From Arthrobacter sp. StoSoilA2 (GTDB lineage: Bacteria; Actinomycetota; Actinomycetes; Actinomycetales; Micrococcaceae): a stretch of 64,000 nucleotides of DNA. Shown here piece after piece: positions 42,844-49,851 of the stretch. How positions within the stretch are numbered: the first letter of the stretch is position 1; each line of letters opens with the position of its first letter. A model generated the notes under the pieces. The model worked only from the letters and a program-made list of their open reading frames with translations. It was not told the origin of the DNA and did no database searches. Made by a program: the position numbers and the translations under genes. Location: the NCBI RefSeq assembly GCF_019977195.1, contig NZ_AP024643.1, positions 2,976,001-3,040,000 on the forward strand, given 5' to 3'.

Positions 42844-43536
42844 CTAGTCCGCCGTCGTGTGCAGGCTGCCCAAAAGCTGGAAGCGTGAAACGCCGGTTCC
42901 GGTCACCGAAACCGACACCGTCACTGTGTCCGTGCCACGCACGAACCTCGCGGCGACGGCTCCATCCGGCGCGGGCGCATCCTCGGACCAGAAGCCTTGA
43001 GGGACCAAGGATTGGCGGAAGGCGGCCAGAACGTCTTCTTGCGGGGTGCCCACGATTCCGTCGGCAGTCAACTGCAGGACGTTGCCGGAGGTTGAGATGC
43101 TGGTGGAGCCCACTGTGGTCCCGGCCGGCATGGCCACAACGCTGCTCGGCCAGCCCTCCACCAGTGAGCCCTTCGCTGTGCCGGGTTTCGGCAGCGGGCC
43201 AGTGATAAGTGGGGCCGGTGCAGACGGCTCCGGCAGCCCGGTGGGTGTGGATGTGACCGGGGGCAGGACCTCAAGTGGCTTGGCTGTTGTACCGCCGTCG
43301 CCTCCACCGTCCGCCGGGCCACTTGCGGAACTGCCCGACGTCGGACTGCCGGAAGGAGGTGCACTGGCGCTGCCGGAAGCCGAGCCGTTCGAGGGGTTCG
43401 CACCAGGGCTCGAAGATGCCGGGCTTTGGGCCGTAACAGATCCGGGTTTCGAAGCCATCTGGTCCAGCACGAGAGCTACGGCGGCAATCAGCACTGCGAG
43501 GCAGATGCCCGCAATCACCAGTCGCCGCGCCATCAT
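42844..43536 (-). CDS. Membrane-anchored protein with Ser/Pro/Gly-rich linker, unknown function
   Basis: 230 residues (a second ATG at 43533 would remove one). One N-terminal membrane segment (LVIAGICLAVLIAAVALVL), then a low-complexity Ser/Pro/Gly/Ala linker (about 35-125) typical of a cell-wall-spanning spacer, then a compact C-terminal domain (about 130-230; VLQLTADGIVGTPQEDVLAAF ... FVRGTDTVTVSVSVTG) that I do not recognise. The ATG overlaps the TGA of the upstream gene (ATGA). Its topology suits display of the C-terminal domain outside the wall. Confidence 0.75.
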   Translation of the reverse strand: MMARRLVIAGICLAVLIAAVALVLDQMASKPGSVTAQSPASSSPGANPSNGSASGSASAPPSGSPTSGSSASGPADGGGDGGTTAKPLEVLPPVTSTPTGLPEPSAPAPLITGPLPKPGTAKGSLVEGWPSSVVAMPAGTTVGSTSISTSGNVLQLTADGIVGTPQEDVLAAFRQSLVPQGFWSEDAPAPDGAVAARFVRGTDTVTVSVSVTGTGVSRFQLLGSLHTTAD

Positions 43537-43967
43537 GGCTTGCCCGGACTTGCCGCGCCGCCAAGGAGCTCATGGGCCTTGGCCTCAAGCCCGTCGTCGA
43601 CGAAATCGTAAATAAACGATGCCAACCAGATCACCACTGTCGCCGCGATCCAGCCGAAGATGCCATTGATGGTGAACCCATTGGAAAAGATGCTCGTCAC
43701 CACAAGGATGGCGAAAGTGGCCAGCAGCCCGGCCAGCACCGTCAGGACCTTGGTGACCAGCCACGTACGCCGCTCGGCCCGCTGGACGTGACGGTGATGG
43801 AAAAAGGCCAGGATCAACGGCTTGACCAAAAGCGTGGCCGCCGTGAACACCACGACGGCCCAAAGAAACCCGGCTCCCAAACGGACCCCGGGAAGAACTG
43901 ACGCCACCCACAACGTGATGGCGTTGAAAACCAGTGCGATGGCGATCCGAACCGCCAAGCTTTTCAT
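43533..43967 (-). CDS. Small polytopic membrane protein, phage-holin-family-IV-like
   Basis: 144 residues with four predicted membrane segments (about 7-28, 32-52, 72-95, 97-118) and a short basic loop (HHRHVQRAERR). Length and topology resemble the Phage_holin_4_2 family, which in actinobacteria is mostly chromosomal with unknown role; no lysis genes are near, so a phage origin is not supported. First gene of the four-gene operon and overlaps the second by four bases. About 46 bases separate it from the mutM stop on the same strand, so readthrough from mutM is possible. Confidence 0.72.
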   Translation of the reverse strand: MKSLAVRIAIALVFNAITLWVASVLPGVRLGAGFLWAVVVFTAATLLVKPLILAFFHHRHVQRAERRTWLVTKVLTVLAGLLATFAILVVTSIFSNGFTINGIFGWIAATVVIWLASFIYDFVDDGLEAKAHELLGGAASPGKP

Positions 43968-44013
43968 GGGGACAGTCTGCCATTGCGATCCGGATTCCGG
44001 AACAGTTTTGGCC

Positions 44014-44970
44014 CTACCAACGCCCGTTTCGTGGCCGTGGCTGGCAAACCGGACACGTGTAGGAAGAGCGGTTCATGAATTGCTCACGTTTGATAATGCT
44101 GTGCAGGCCTGCTGCTTCGCAACGGCTGCACAACTCACCCGCGCGTCCGTAGGCATTGAGCGATCGGGCGAAGTATCCCGAATCGCCATTGACATTCACG
44201 TACAAGGAATCAAAACTCGTGCCTCCGGCCGCCAGTGCCGCGTTCATGACGTCTTCCACGGCCTGCACAAGCCGGGCAGCATCGCTGCGGCGCAACGTGT
44301 CGGTAGGCCGGGCGTAATGGAGGCGCGCGCGCCAGAGGGCCTCATCCGCGTAGATGTTGCCAATCCCGGAAATGACCGACTGGTCCAGCAAGGCCCGCTT
44401 CAGGCCTGTCTTTCGGCTTTTGACTTTGCGGTAGAACGCCTCGAAGGAAAAGTAGGGGTCCAGCGGGTCCCGGGCAATGTGGGAGGCTTCATCAGCGATC
44501 TCAGGCAACGGCGTCTCGCCCAAGCCTCCAGGGCCGCCGTCGGGAGTTGGCACCAGGGACGTTACGAACAGGCCACCGAAAATGCGCTGGTCCACAAATC
44601 GCAGTTGCTCCGGCATGCCCTCCACCGGGCTAAGGGAGATTCTGACTTTGAGATGCTTCTCGTCAGGGACATGGGGGTCCTGCATGAGCAATTGTCCACT
44701 CATCCCCAGATGAGCCATGAGCGCTACCTTGGGCAGGGTGCTGCCAACGGAACCCAGGCTGTCCATGGCGAGCGGCATCCAGAGAAACTTACCGCGGCGG
44801 ACGACGTCCATCACCGTGGCATGCTCAAGATTGCCGATGAAATCCTCTGTGCCAAGGGCATGCCGGCGGATGGAGCGGGAGTCAAGGACGTCAACCCCGG
44901 TGATCGTCCGGCCCCGGACCCAGCGGGCCAGGCCACGGCGAACCACTTCTACTTCGGGAAGTTCAGGCAT
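44014..44970 (-). CDS. mutM: Formamidopyrimidine-DNA glycosylase
   Basis: Removes 8-oxoguanine and formamidopyrimidines from DNA and nicks the abasic site. 318 residues, about 25 longer than E. coli Fpg because of inserts after FVTSLVPTPDGGPGGLG. N-terminal MPELPEVEVVRR with catalytic Pro2/Glu3. The helix-two-turn-helix is at ISGIGNIYADEALWRA, and the zinc finger is CSRC...CPVC (C-x2-C...C-x2-C) near the end. It follows rnc by 19 bases. Confidence 0.96.
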   Translation of the reverse strand: MPELPEVEVVRRGLARWVRGRTITGVDVLDSRSIRRHALGTEDFIGNLEHATVMDVVRRGKFLWMPLAMDSLGSVGSTLPKVALMAHLGMSGQLLMQDPHVPDEKHLKVRISLSPVEGMPEQLRFVDQRIFGGLFVTSLVPTPDGGPGGLGETPLPEIADEASHIARDPLDPYFSFEAFYRKVKSRKTGLKRALLDQSVISGIGNIYADEALWRARLHYARPTDTLRRSDAARLVQAVEDVMNAALAAGGTSFDSLYVNVNGDSGYFARSLNAYGRAGELCSRCEAAGLHSIIKREQFMNRSSYTCPVCQPRPRNGRW

Positions 44971-44989
44971 TGGGTCTGTGGACTCGGCT

Positions 44990-45700
44990 TCAGGCGGAAG
45001 CGGGTCCGGCAGGAGCTTGGTCCAGGGCAGTCAGGGCACGCCAGGCATCGGCGGCAGCCTCCTGCTCGGCTTCCTTCTTTGAATGGCCGGCGCCGCGGCC
45101 ATAAGGAGTCCCACCAATGTTCAGGACGGCCTCGAACGTACGCGCATGATCCGGGCCCGAGCCTTCCACCGCATAGTGGATTGCTCCGAGTTGGCGGCTG
45201 GCGGTCAGTTCCTGGATGCTCGTCTTCCAGTCGGTACCCGCTCCAAGGGCGCCGGCGTCCTTCAGGAGCGGGCCCACAAGGCGCATCACCAGCTGGCGTG
45301 CCGTTTCGATGTCGTTGGAGAGGTACGTCGCACCTATGAGCGCTTCCATCGTATCCGCGAGGATCGAGGCCTTGTTCTTGCCGTCGGTGAGCTTCTCGCC
45401 CTGCCCGAGGTAAATGAACTCGCCCACGCCAAGCTCGCGACCGATTCCAGCGAGGGCACGCGTGCTCACGACGGCGGATCGCCGCTTTGCGAGCTCGCCT
45501 TCAGGCAGCGCGGGGTTCTCGCGGTAGAGCGAATCGGTCACGGAGAACCCCAGAATGGAGTCGCCGAGGAACTCGAGACGCTCATTGGTGGGAATCCCAC
45601 CGTTCTCATACGCGTATGAGCGATGTGTCAGAGCAAGACGAAGCGTCTCGGTGTCAATGGAGACACCGAGACGCTTCAGAAGCTCTTCAGTTGAAGACAT
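44990..45700 (-). CDS. rnc: Ribonuclease III
   Basis: Cleaves double-stranded RNA in rRNA and mRNA processing. 236 residues: catalytic domain with the signature NERLEFLGDSILG and the second acidic cluster in LADTMEALIGATYL, then a double-stranded-RNA-binding domain (about 160-228; TSIQELTASRQLGAIHYAV ... YGRGAGHSKKEAEQEAA). 24 bases after the rpmF stop, in the DUF177-rpmF-rnc-mutM order typical of Gram-positive genomes. Confidence 0.97.
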   Translation of the reverse strand: MSSTEELLKRLGVSIDTETLRLALTHRSYAYENGGIPTNERLEFLGDSILGFSVTDSLYRENPALPEGELAKRRSAVVSTRALAGIGRELGVGEFIYLGQGEKLTDGKNKASILADTMEALIGATYLSNDIETARQLVMRLVGPLLKDAGALGAGTDWKTSIQELTASRQLGAIHYAVEGSGPDHARTFEAVLNIGGTPYGRGAGHSKKEAEQEAAADAWRALTALDQAPAGPASA

Positions 45701-45723
45701 CCTTTGTCAGCCTATGGGGCAGA

Positions 45724-45927
45724 TTAGGCGTCTGCTACCTTGCGGCCCTTGTATTCAAGGAACAGCGCGGTGCCGGCAGAGTCAGTGACGACCTTTGCCT
45801 GGTGCGGCAGGCTGTAAGTAACCTGACCGTTTTCGATGGTCTTGACCAAGTTGGGGGCAGTTGCCTTCCACTGGGCACGGCGGGCGCGTGTGTTTGCGCG
45901 AGACATTTTCCGCTTGGGAACAGCCAC
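45724..45927 (-). CDS. rpmF: 50S ribosomal protein L32
   Basis: 67 residues, opening MAVPKRKMSRANTRARRAQWKA-type sequence, the standard L32 start. The protein has no Cys, so it is the zinc-independent (C-minus) form; actinobacterial L32 often lacks the ribbon. It lies 34 bases after the DUF177 gene and is cotranscribed with it in most bacteria. Confidence 0.96.
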   Translation of the reverse strand: MAVPKRKMSRANTRARRAQWKATAPNLVKTIENGQVTYSLPHQAKVVTDSAGTALFLEYKGRKVADA

Positions 45928-45960
45928 GGCTATCTCATTTCTCTCTTAGTCCAACACTTA

Positions 45961-46512
45961 CTAATCAGTTTGCCGGTCAGTCTTAGCCAGATCAGCTAGG
46001 GCAGCCCAGCGAGGGTCAATGACCTCGTGGTGGTGCCCCGGCTCGTCTTCCAGGCGTGCTCCACATTCGGAGCAAAGGCCCTGGCAGTCTTCCCGGCACA
46101 CCGGCTGGAACGGCAGCATAGTGACAACTGCGTCCCGCAACACCGGCTCAAGATCGATCAGATCGTGCTCGACTCGACGTTGCTCTTCATCGTCTTCTTC
46201 GTCAGAAAGCTCGACGCCTTCATAGAAGAAAAGTTCTTGCACATTGACTTCAAGGTCATACGCAAGGGGATCCAGGCATCGACCGCATTCGCCGGTTACT
46301 TCGACGATTACGGATCCTGATACCAGAATTCCTTCGTGTACGGCCTCAAGGCGAAGATCCAACTCGACATCCGAGCCTTCCTTCACGCCAATGAGCGCCA
46401 CACCAAGGTCACTTGGCGCAGGTACATGTTCGTTGAGTGTCCGCATGGTTCCTGGACTGCGTCCAAGGTCCTTGACTACCAGCGCCAAGGGCGAACTTGC
46501 ATCTCGCTTAAT
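45961..46512 (-). CDS. DUF177 (YceD) family protein with probable ATT start
   Basis: Linked to 23S rRNA accumulation in E. coli and plants (YceD family); it precedes rpmF as almost everywhere. 183 residues if it begins at ATT 46512 (KRDASSPLALVVKDLGRSPG). AGGAG ends five bases before that ATT. No ATG or GTG exists in frame before the conserved VKDLGRSPGTM; the only standard alternative is TTG 46488, with no RBS. Cys pattern: CGRC in the middle and CREDCQGLCSECG near the C-terminus, the usual putative metal site. A promoter TTGAGT-N18-TAAGAT lies 34 bases upstream, giving a 5' leader that just holds the RBS. Confidence 0.88.
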   Translation of the reverse strand: MKRDASSPLALVVKDLGRSPGTMRTLNEHVPAPSDLGVALIGVKEGSDVELDLRLEAVHEGILVSGSVIVEVTGECGRCLDPLAYDLEVNVQELFFYEGVELSDEEDDEEQRRVEHDLIDLEPVLRDAVVTMLPFQPVCREDCQGLCSECGARLEDEPGHHHEVIDPRWAALADLAKTDRQTD

Positions 46513-46545
46513 GAGAACTCCTGTAGAACATATGACCGACGTACC

Positions 46546-46575
46546 ATCTTAGCCTGATCAAGCCTGAGGACTCAA
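46546..46575 (-). promoter_or_regulatory. Promoter of the DUF177-rpmF-rnc-mutM operon
   Basis: On the minus strand TTGAGT (46575-46570), an 18-base spacer and TAAGAT (46551-46546), four of six matches in each hexamer. Predicted start of transcription is near 46539, about 27 bases before the ATT start codon. Confidence 0.5.
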
Positions 46576-46671
46576 ACCGATGCCGGGCGCGCAAGGAACG
46601 TCACGGTTTCAGCTGGGATCCACCGCAAGAAGCTGCGAGGTACCTATCAAGACTACCCCCTTGCGGGAGGG

Positions 46672-47154
46672 TTACGTTCCAGACTCGCCAGCGAGGAGCC
46701 GCTTCAACACAGATTTCGGTACGAAATCCGAAATGTCACCGCCCAATACATTGACCTCTTTGATCAAGGTGGACGAAAGGTGGACATAGTGCGCTTCTGC
46801 CGGCAGGAAGACGGTTTCGACGCCGGTCAGCTGACGGTTCATGGTGGCCATCGGCAATTCGTAGTCAAAGTCCGAGGACGAGCGCAGGCCTTTCACGATT
46901 GCCGAAACACCCCGATGGCGGCAGTACTCGGCCAACAGCCCCTCCCCCATCGGCTCAACGATAATGCCTCGCAAGGATGCCAGCGTCTCGCGGGCCATCT
47001 CCATCCGGTCTTCGAGGCTGAAGCGGTACTTCTTGGCGTAATTGGTGGACACGGCCACGATGACTTCGTCAAACAGGCCCGCTGCCCGCGCGATGACTTC
47101 GAGATGTCCGTTGTGGATAGGGTCAAAGGATCCAGGGCATACCGCACGTCTCAT
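46672..47154 (-). CDS. coaD: Phosphopantetheine adenylyltransferase
   Basis: Fourth step of coenzyme A synthesis, joining phosphopantetheine and ATP to dephospho-CoA. 160 residues. Nucleotidylyltransferase motif GSFDPIHNGHLEV (T/HxGH type) at residues 8-20, and the C-terminal LSSTLIKEVNVLGGD corresponds to the ISSTxxRE signature with Lys replacing Arg, which occurs in some homologues. It is divergent from the aminotransferase gene, with only 35 bases between starts. Confidence 0.96.
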   Translation of the reverse strand: MRRAVCPGSFDPIHNGHLEVIARAAGLFDEVIVAVSTNYAKKYRFSLEDRMEMARETLASLRGIIVEPMGEGLLAEYCRHRGVSAIVKGLRSSSDFDYELPMATMNRQLTGVETVFLPAEAHYVHLSSTLIKEVNVLGGDISDFVPKSVLKRLLAGESGT

Positions 47155-47189
47155 GACACGAACCTACCCCATAGCTTCGCCGGGATACC

Positions 47190-48440
47190 ATGGCTGACAT
47201 GTCATCAGCAGGCAGGACTTTACCGCTTCATACAACGGGCCAGGCCTCCGCGCCATGGCAGCGGGCCGCCACCGGCGCCAACCTGCTTTCGCCTGACGGA
47301 AACCTCGGAGTGACCATCTTCGAGGAGATGACCACCTTGGCAACATCCTCCGGCGCCATCAACCTCGGACAGGGCTTCCCGGACGAGGACGGGCCCACGG
47401 AGATCAAAGCCGCAGCGCAGGCAGCCATCGCCGCAGGAGCCAACCAATACGCACCCGGCAAGGGCACCACGGAGTTGCGCGAAGCTGTCGCGGAACACCA
47501 ACTCCGGTTCTATGGACTCACTCCAGACCCGCAAACGGAAATCATCATCACTACCGGCGCCACCGAAGCCATAGCGGCGTCACTTTTGGCTTTCGTCCAG
47601 CCCGGTGACGAAGTCCTCACCTTCGAACCGTTCTATGACTCCTATGGAGCCATCATCGGATTGGCAGGGGCACAACATGTCACCGCTCCCCTGGCGGCCC
47701 CGGATTTCCTTCCGGACCCCGCCAGGCTGGAAGAGGCCTTCAGCAGCCGGACCAAGGTGGTGCTCCTGAACAACCCGCACAATCCCACCGGCGCCGTTTT
47801 CCCCCAGGAGGTCCTGGAAAAGGTGGTTGAGCTGGCCATCAAGTACGACGCCATCATTGTCAGCGACGAAGTCTACGAGCACCTAACCTTCGGCGTAACA
47901 CATATTCCAGTCGCTTCCATGCCTGGGGCTGCGGAACGGACCCTCACAATCTCCTCTGCAGGAAAGACCTTCTCCTTCACCGGGTGGAAAATCGGGTGGC
48001 TCAGCGGCCCCCAGGACCTGGTTGCCGCCGTCCGCACCGTCAAACAGTTCCTGACATACAGCTCGGGCACGCCGTTCCAAAGCGCCATCGCGGTGGGACT
48101 TGCCCTTCCCGACACGTTCTACACCGGGATAGCCGAAACGCTTCGCCACAAACGCGACATCCTCTCCGAGGGCCTTCGCGCTGCAGGATTCAACGTCTTC
48201 ACGCCAGGCGGTACGTACTTCGTCAACGTCGACACAGAACCACTGGGCATCAAGGACTCCGTGGACCTGGCACGCCGGTTGCCAGGCCTGGTAGGTGTCG
48301 CCGCGATCCCGGTTCCTGTTTTTTGCCACCCTGAAGGAGCGCAGCGAACCCGCAGCCTGTTGCGTTTCGCCTTCTGCAAGAAAACCAGCGTCCTGGAAGA
48401 AGCGGCCGAACGATTGTCCGCACTTAAGGACCTGCTCTGA
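47190..48440 (+). CDS. Class I/II PLP-dependent aminotransferase (DapC / kynurenine aminotransferase type)
   Basis: 416 residues. Fold type I PLP enzyme: INLGQGFPDEDGP at the N-terminus, NNPHNPTGAVFP, IVSDEVYEHLTFG, and the Schiff-base Lys in ISSAGKTFSFTGWKIGW. The C-terminal Arg that binds carboxylate is in SLLRFAFCK. Overall it is close to mycobacterial N-succinyldiaminopimelate aminotransferase DapC (Rv0858c) as I recall that sequence, so a role in lysine/diaminopimelate synthesis is likely, but methionine- or kynurenine-type transaminases share this look. Its stop overlaps the CTG start of the next gene. Confidence 0.88.
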   Translation: MADMSSAGRTLPLHTTGQASAPWQRAATGANLLSPDGNLGVTIFEEMTTLATSSGAINLGQGFPDEDGPTEIKAAAQAAIAAGANQYAPGKGTTELREAVAEHQLRFYGLTPDPQTEIIITTGATEAIAASLLAFVQPGDEVLTFEPFYDSYGAIIGLAGAQHVTAPLAAPDFLPDPARLEEAFSSRTKVVLLNNPHNPTGAVFPQEVLEKVVELAIKYDAIIVSDEVYEHLTFGVTHIPVASMPGAAERTLTISSAGKTFSFTGWKIGWLSGPQDLVAAVRTVKQFLTYSSGTPFQSAIAVGLALPDTFYTGIAETLRHKRDILSEGLRAAGFNVFTPGGTYFVNVDTEPLGIKDSVDLARRLPGLVGVAAIPVPVFCHPEGAQRTRSLLRFAFCKKTSVLEEAAERLSALKDLL

Positions 48441-49231
48441 ACCGCAACGACTCCGGCCGCCATCACGCCACGCGTTTCCTGCGGACCACAGGGCAGCACG
48501 CCACTGTTGATGCCGATACGCTCATTGAAGGCAGTTACATCCTCAGCATCGGTGGCGCTGAACAATCCCACGTGAACATGGCCAACCCCGCGGAGATCTT
48601 CTACGAATATCTTCGCCGGATCGCTCATGTGGTGGATCTGGCCGCAGAGCCTGGTGAACCGCTCTCCGTGCTTCACCTCGGCGCCGGCGCCCTGACTTTG
48701 GCCCGATACATTCAGGCAACGCGTCCAGGTTCAGACCAGAATGCAGTGGAACTCGAACGCGAATTGCTGGACTTCGTTCTGCAAAAGCTGCCTATGCCGG
48801 CGGGCACGCGGCTGCACACCCATATAGGCGACGCACGCGAGGCGCTGGCCGAACTTCCCGCCAACGTGGAGTTCGACGTCGTCATCCTTGATATCTTCTC
48901 CGGGCCGGAAGCACCAGCCCACATCGCGTGCAGGGAGTTCTACGAAGAGGCCGCTGCCCGTTTGCGGCCAAACGGCGTACTGATCGTGAACGTCGGCGAC
49001 GAACCGGCGCTGACCCTGGTGCGAAGCCAGGTAAAAGCCCTCCGGCAAGCCATGGCGGACGTTATCGCATTTGCCGAGACGGGAATGTTCGCGGGGCGCT
49101 ACCCCGGCAACATCATCGTGGTGGGCACCCGAACGCCATGGCCGGCAGCGTGGACCAGCGCGCTACTCTCGCGCGGCCCACACCCGGCAACAGTCCTCCA
49201 TGGCGTGGACCTGGACAGAATTTCAGGCTAG
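48437..49231 (+). CDS. Spermidine-synthase-like methyltransferase-fold protein with probable CTG start
   Basis: 264 residues if it starts at CTG 48437, with AAGGA six bases upstream and the TGA of the preceding gene overlapping it (CTGA). The 45 codons before the first ATG (48572) are coding in character and contain the family block SYILSIGGAEQSHVNMANP, so the ATG start is too late. Rossmann fold: VLHLGAGALTLARYIQ binds the adenosyl ligand, with ELERELL and DVVILDIFSG. Actinobacterial SpeE-like proteins of this length lack a proven substrate; true spermidine synthase activity is doubtful. It overlaps rsmD by four bases, tail to tail. Confidence 0.82.
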   Translation: MNRNDSGRHHATRFLRTTGQHATVDADTLIEGSYILSIGGAEQSHVNMANPAEIFYEYLRRIAHVVDLAAEPGEPLSVLHLGAGALTLARYIQATRPGSDQNAVELERELLDFVLQKLPMPAGTRLHTHIGDAREALAELPANVEFDVVILDIFSGPEAPAHIACREFYEEAAARLRPNGVLIVNVGDEPALTLVRSQVKALRQAMADVIAFAETGMFAGRYPGNIIVVGTRTPWPAAWTSALLSRGPHPATVLHGVDLDRISG

Positions 49232-49794
49232 GAGGGTTCAGCGAACCACAGCTTGGTCTCGCCGTACTTCTTGTCAGCGAAACATTCCAGCGCTTCAGGC
49301 CAGTCCGGTTCGGCACTCCTGGACGACCTCTCCACCACCACGACCGCCCCTTCATCCAAGTGGGGCGACAACTTGGCCAGCACGGCACTCAACGCTGGTT
49401 CGTCCAGTGGATATGGCGGATCCAGGAACACCAGGTCCCACACATCGCGTGCTGTGGCGCGCTCCAGGAAAGACTCCACCTTGGACCGATGGACTGAAAC
49501 TTTCTTGCCGCCCAGGATTTGGTTGACCAAATCCGCGTTGCGTTGGCAGGCATCACTGGCCTTGGCATCGAATTCCACCAGATCCACGCTGCGGGCGCCC
49601 CGGCTGGCGCTTTCCACACCCAGGGCTCCGGAACCGGCATAGAGATCCAACACCCGGGAATCGTCGATGACAGCCAAAGACTCGAGCCGGGAAAACAGTG
49701 CTTCCTTAACACGGTCCGTAGTGGGCCGCGTTGCGGTCCCGGGCACGCTCGTAAGCGGATTCCCACCAGCAACTCCGGCAATGATCCGGCTCAC
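49228..49794 (-). CDS. rsmD: 16S rRNA (guanine(966)-N(2))-methyltransferase
   Basis: 188 residues. AdoMet-binding VLDLYAGSGALGVE (residues 46-59) and the catalytic tetrad DLVFLDPPYPLD (DPPY) mark RsmD. The N-terminus SRIIAGVAGGNPLTSVPG is typical, and the RPTTDRVKEALFSRL block matches. Methylates G966 of the 30S subunit. It lies 57 bases downstream of recG. In many bacteria rsmD is followed by coaD; here the two are split by the plus-strand aminotransferase pair. Confidence 0.95.
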   Translation of the reverse strand: MSRIIAGVAGGNPLTSVPGTATRPTTDRVKEALFSRLESLAVIDDSRVLDLYAGSGALGVESASRGARSVDLVEFDAKASDACQRNADLVNQILGGKKVSVHRSKVESFLERATARDVWDLVFLDPPYPLDEPALSAVLAKLSPHLDEGAVVVVERSSRSAEPDWPEALECFADKKYGETKLWFAEPS

Positions 49795-49851
49795 AGCGCC
49801 TCTCCATTGCCGGTGCCCGACCGTTTAGCACTGCGCGTACCCGGGGATTCT

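Noticed and set aside
43533..43967. Holin-like protein as prophage remnant
   Set aside because: No other phage genes nearby; chromosomal proteins of this topology are common in actinobacteria.
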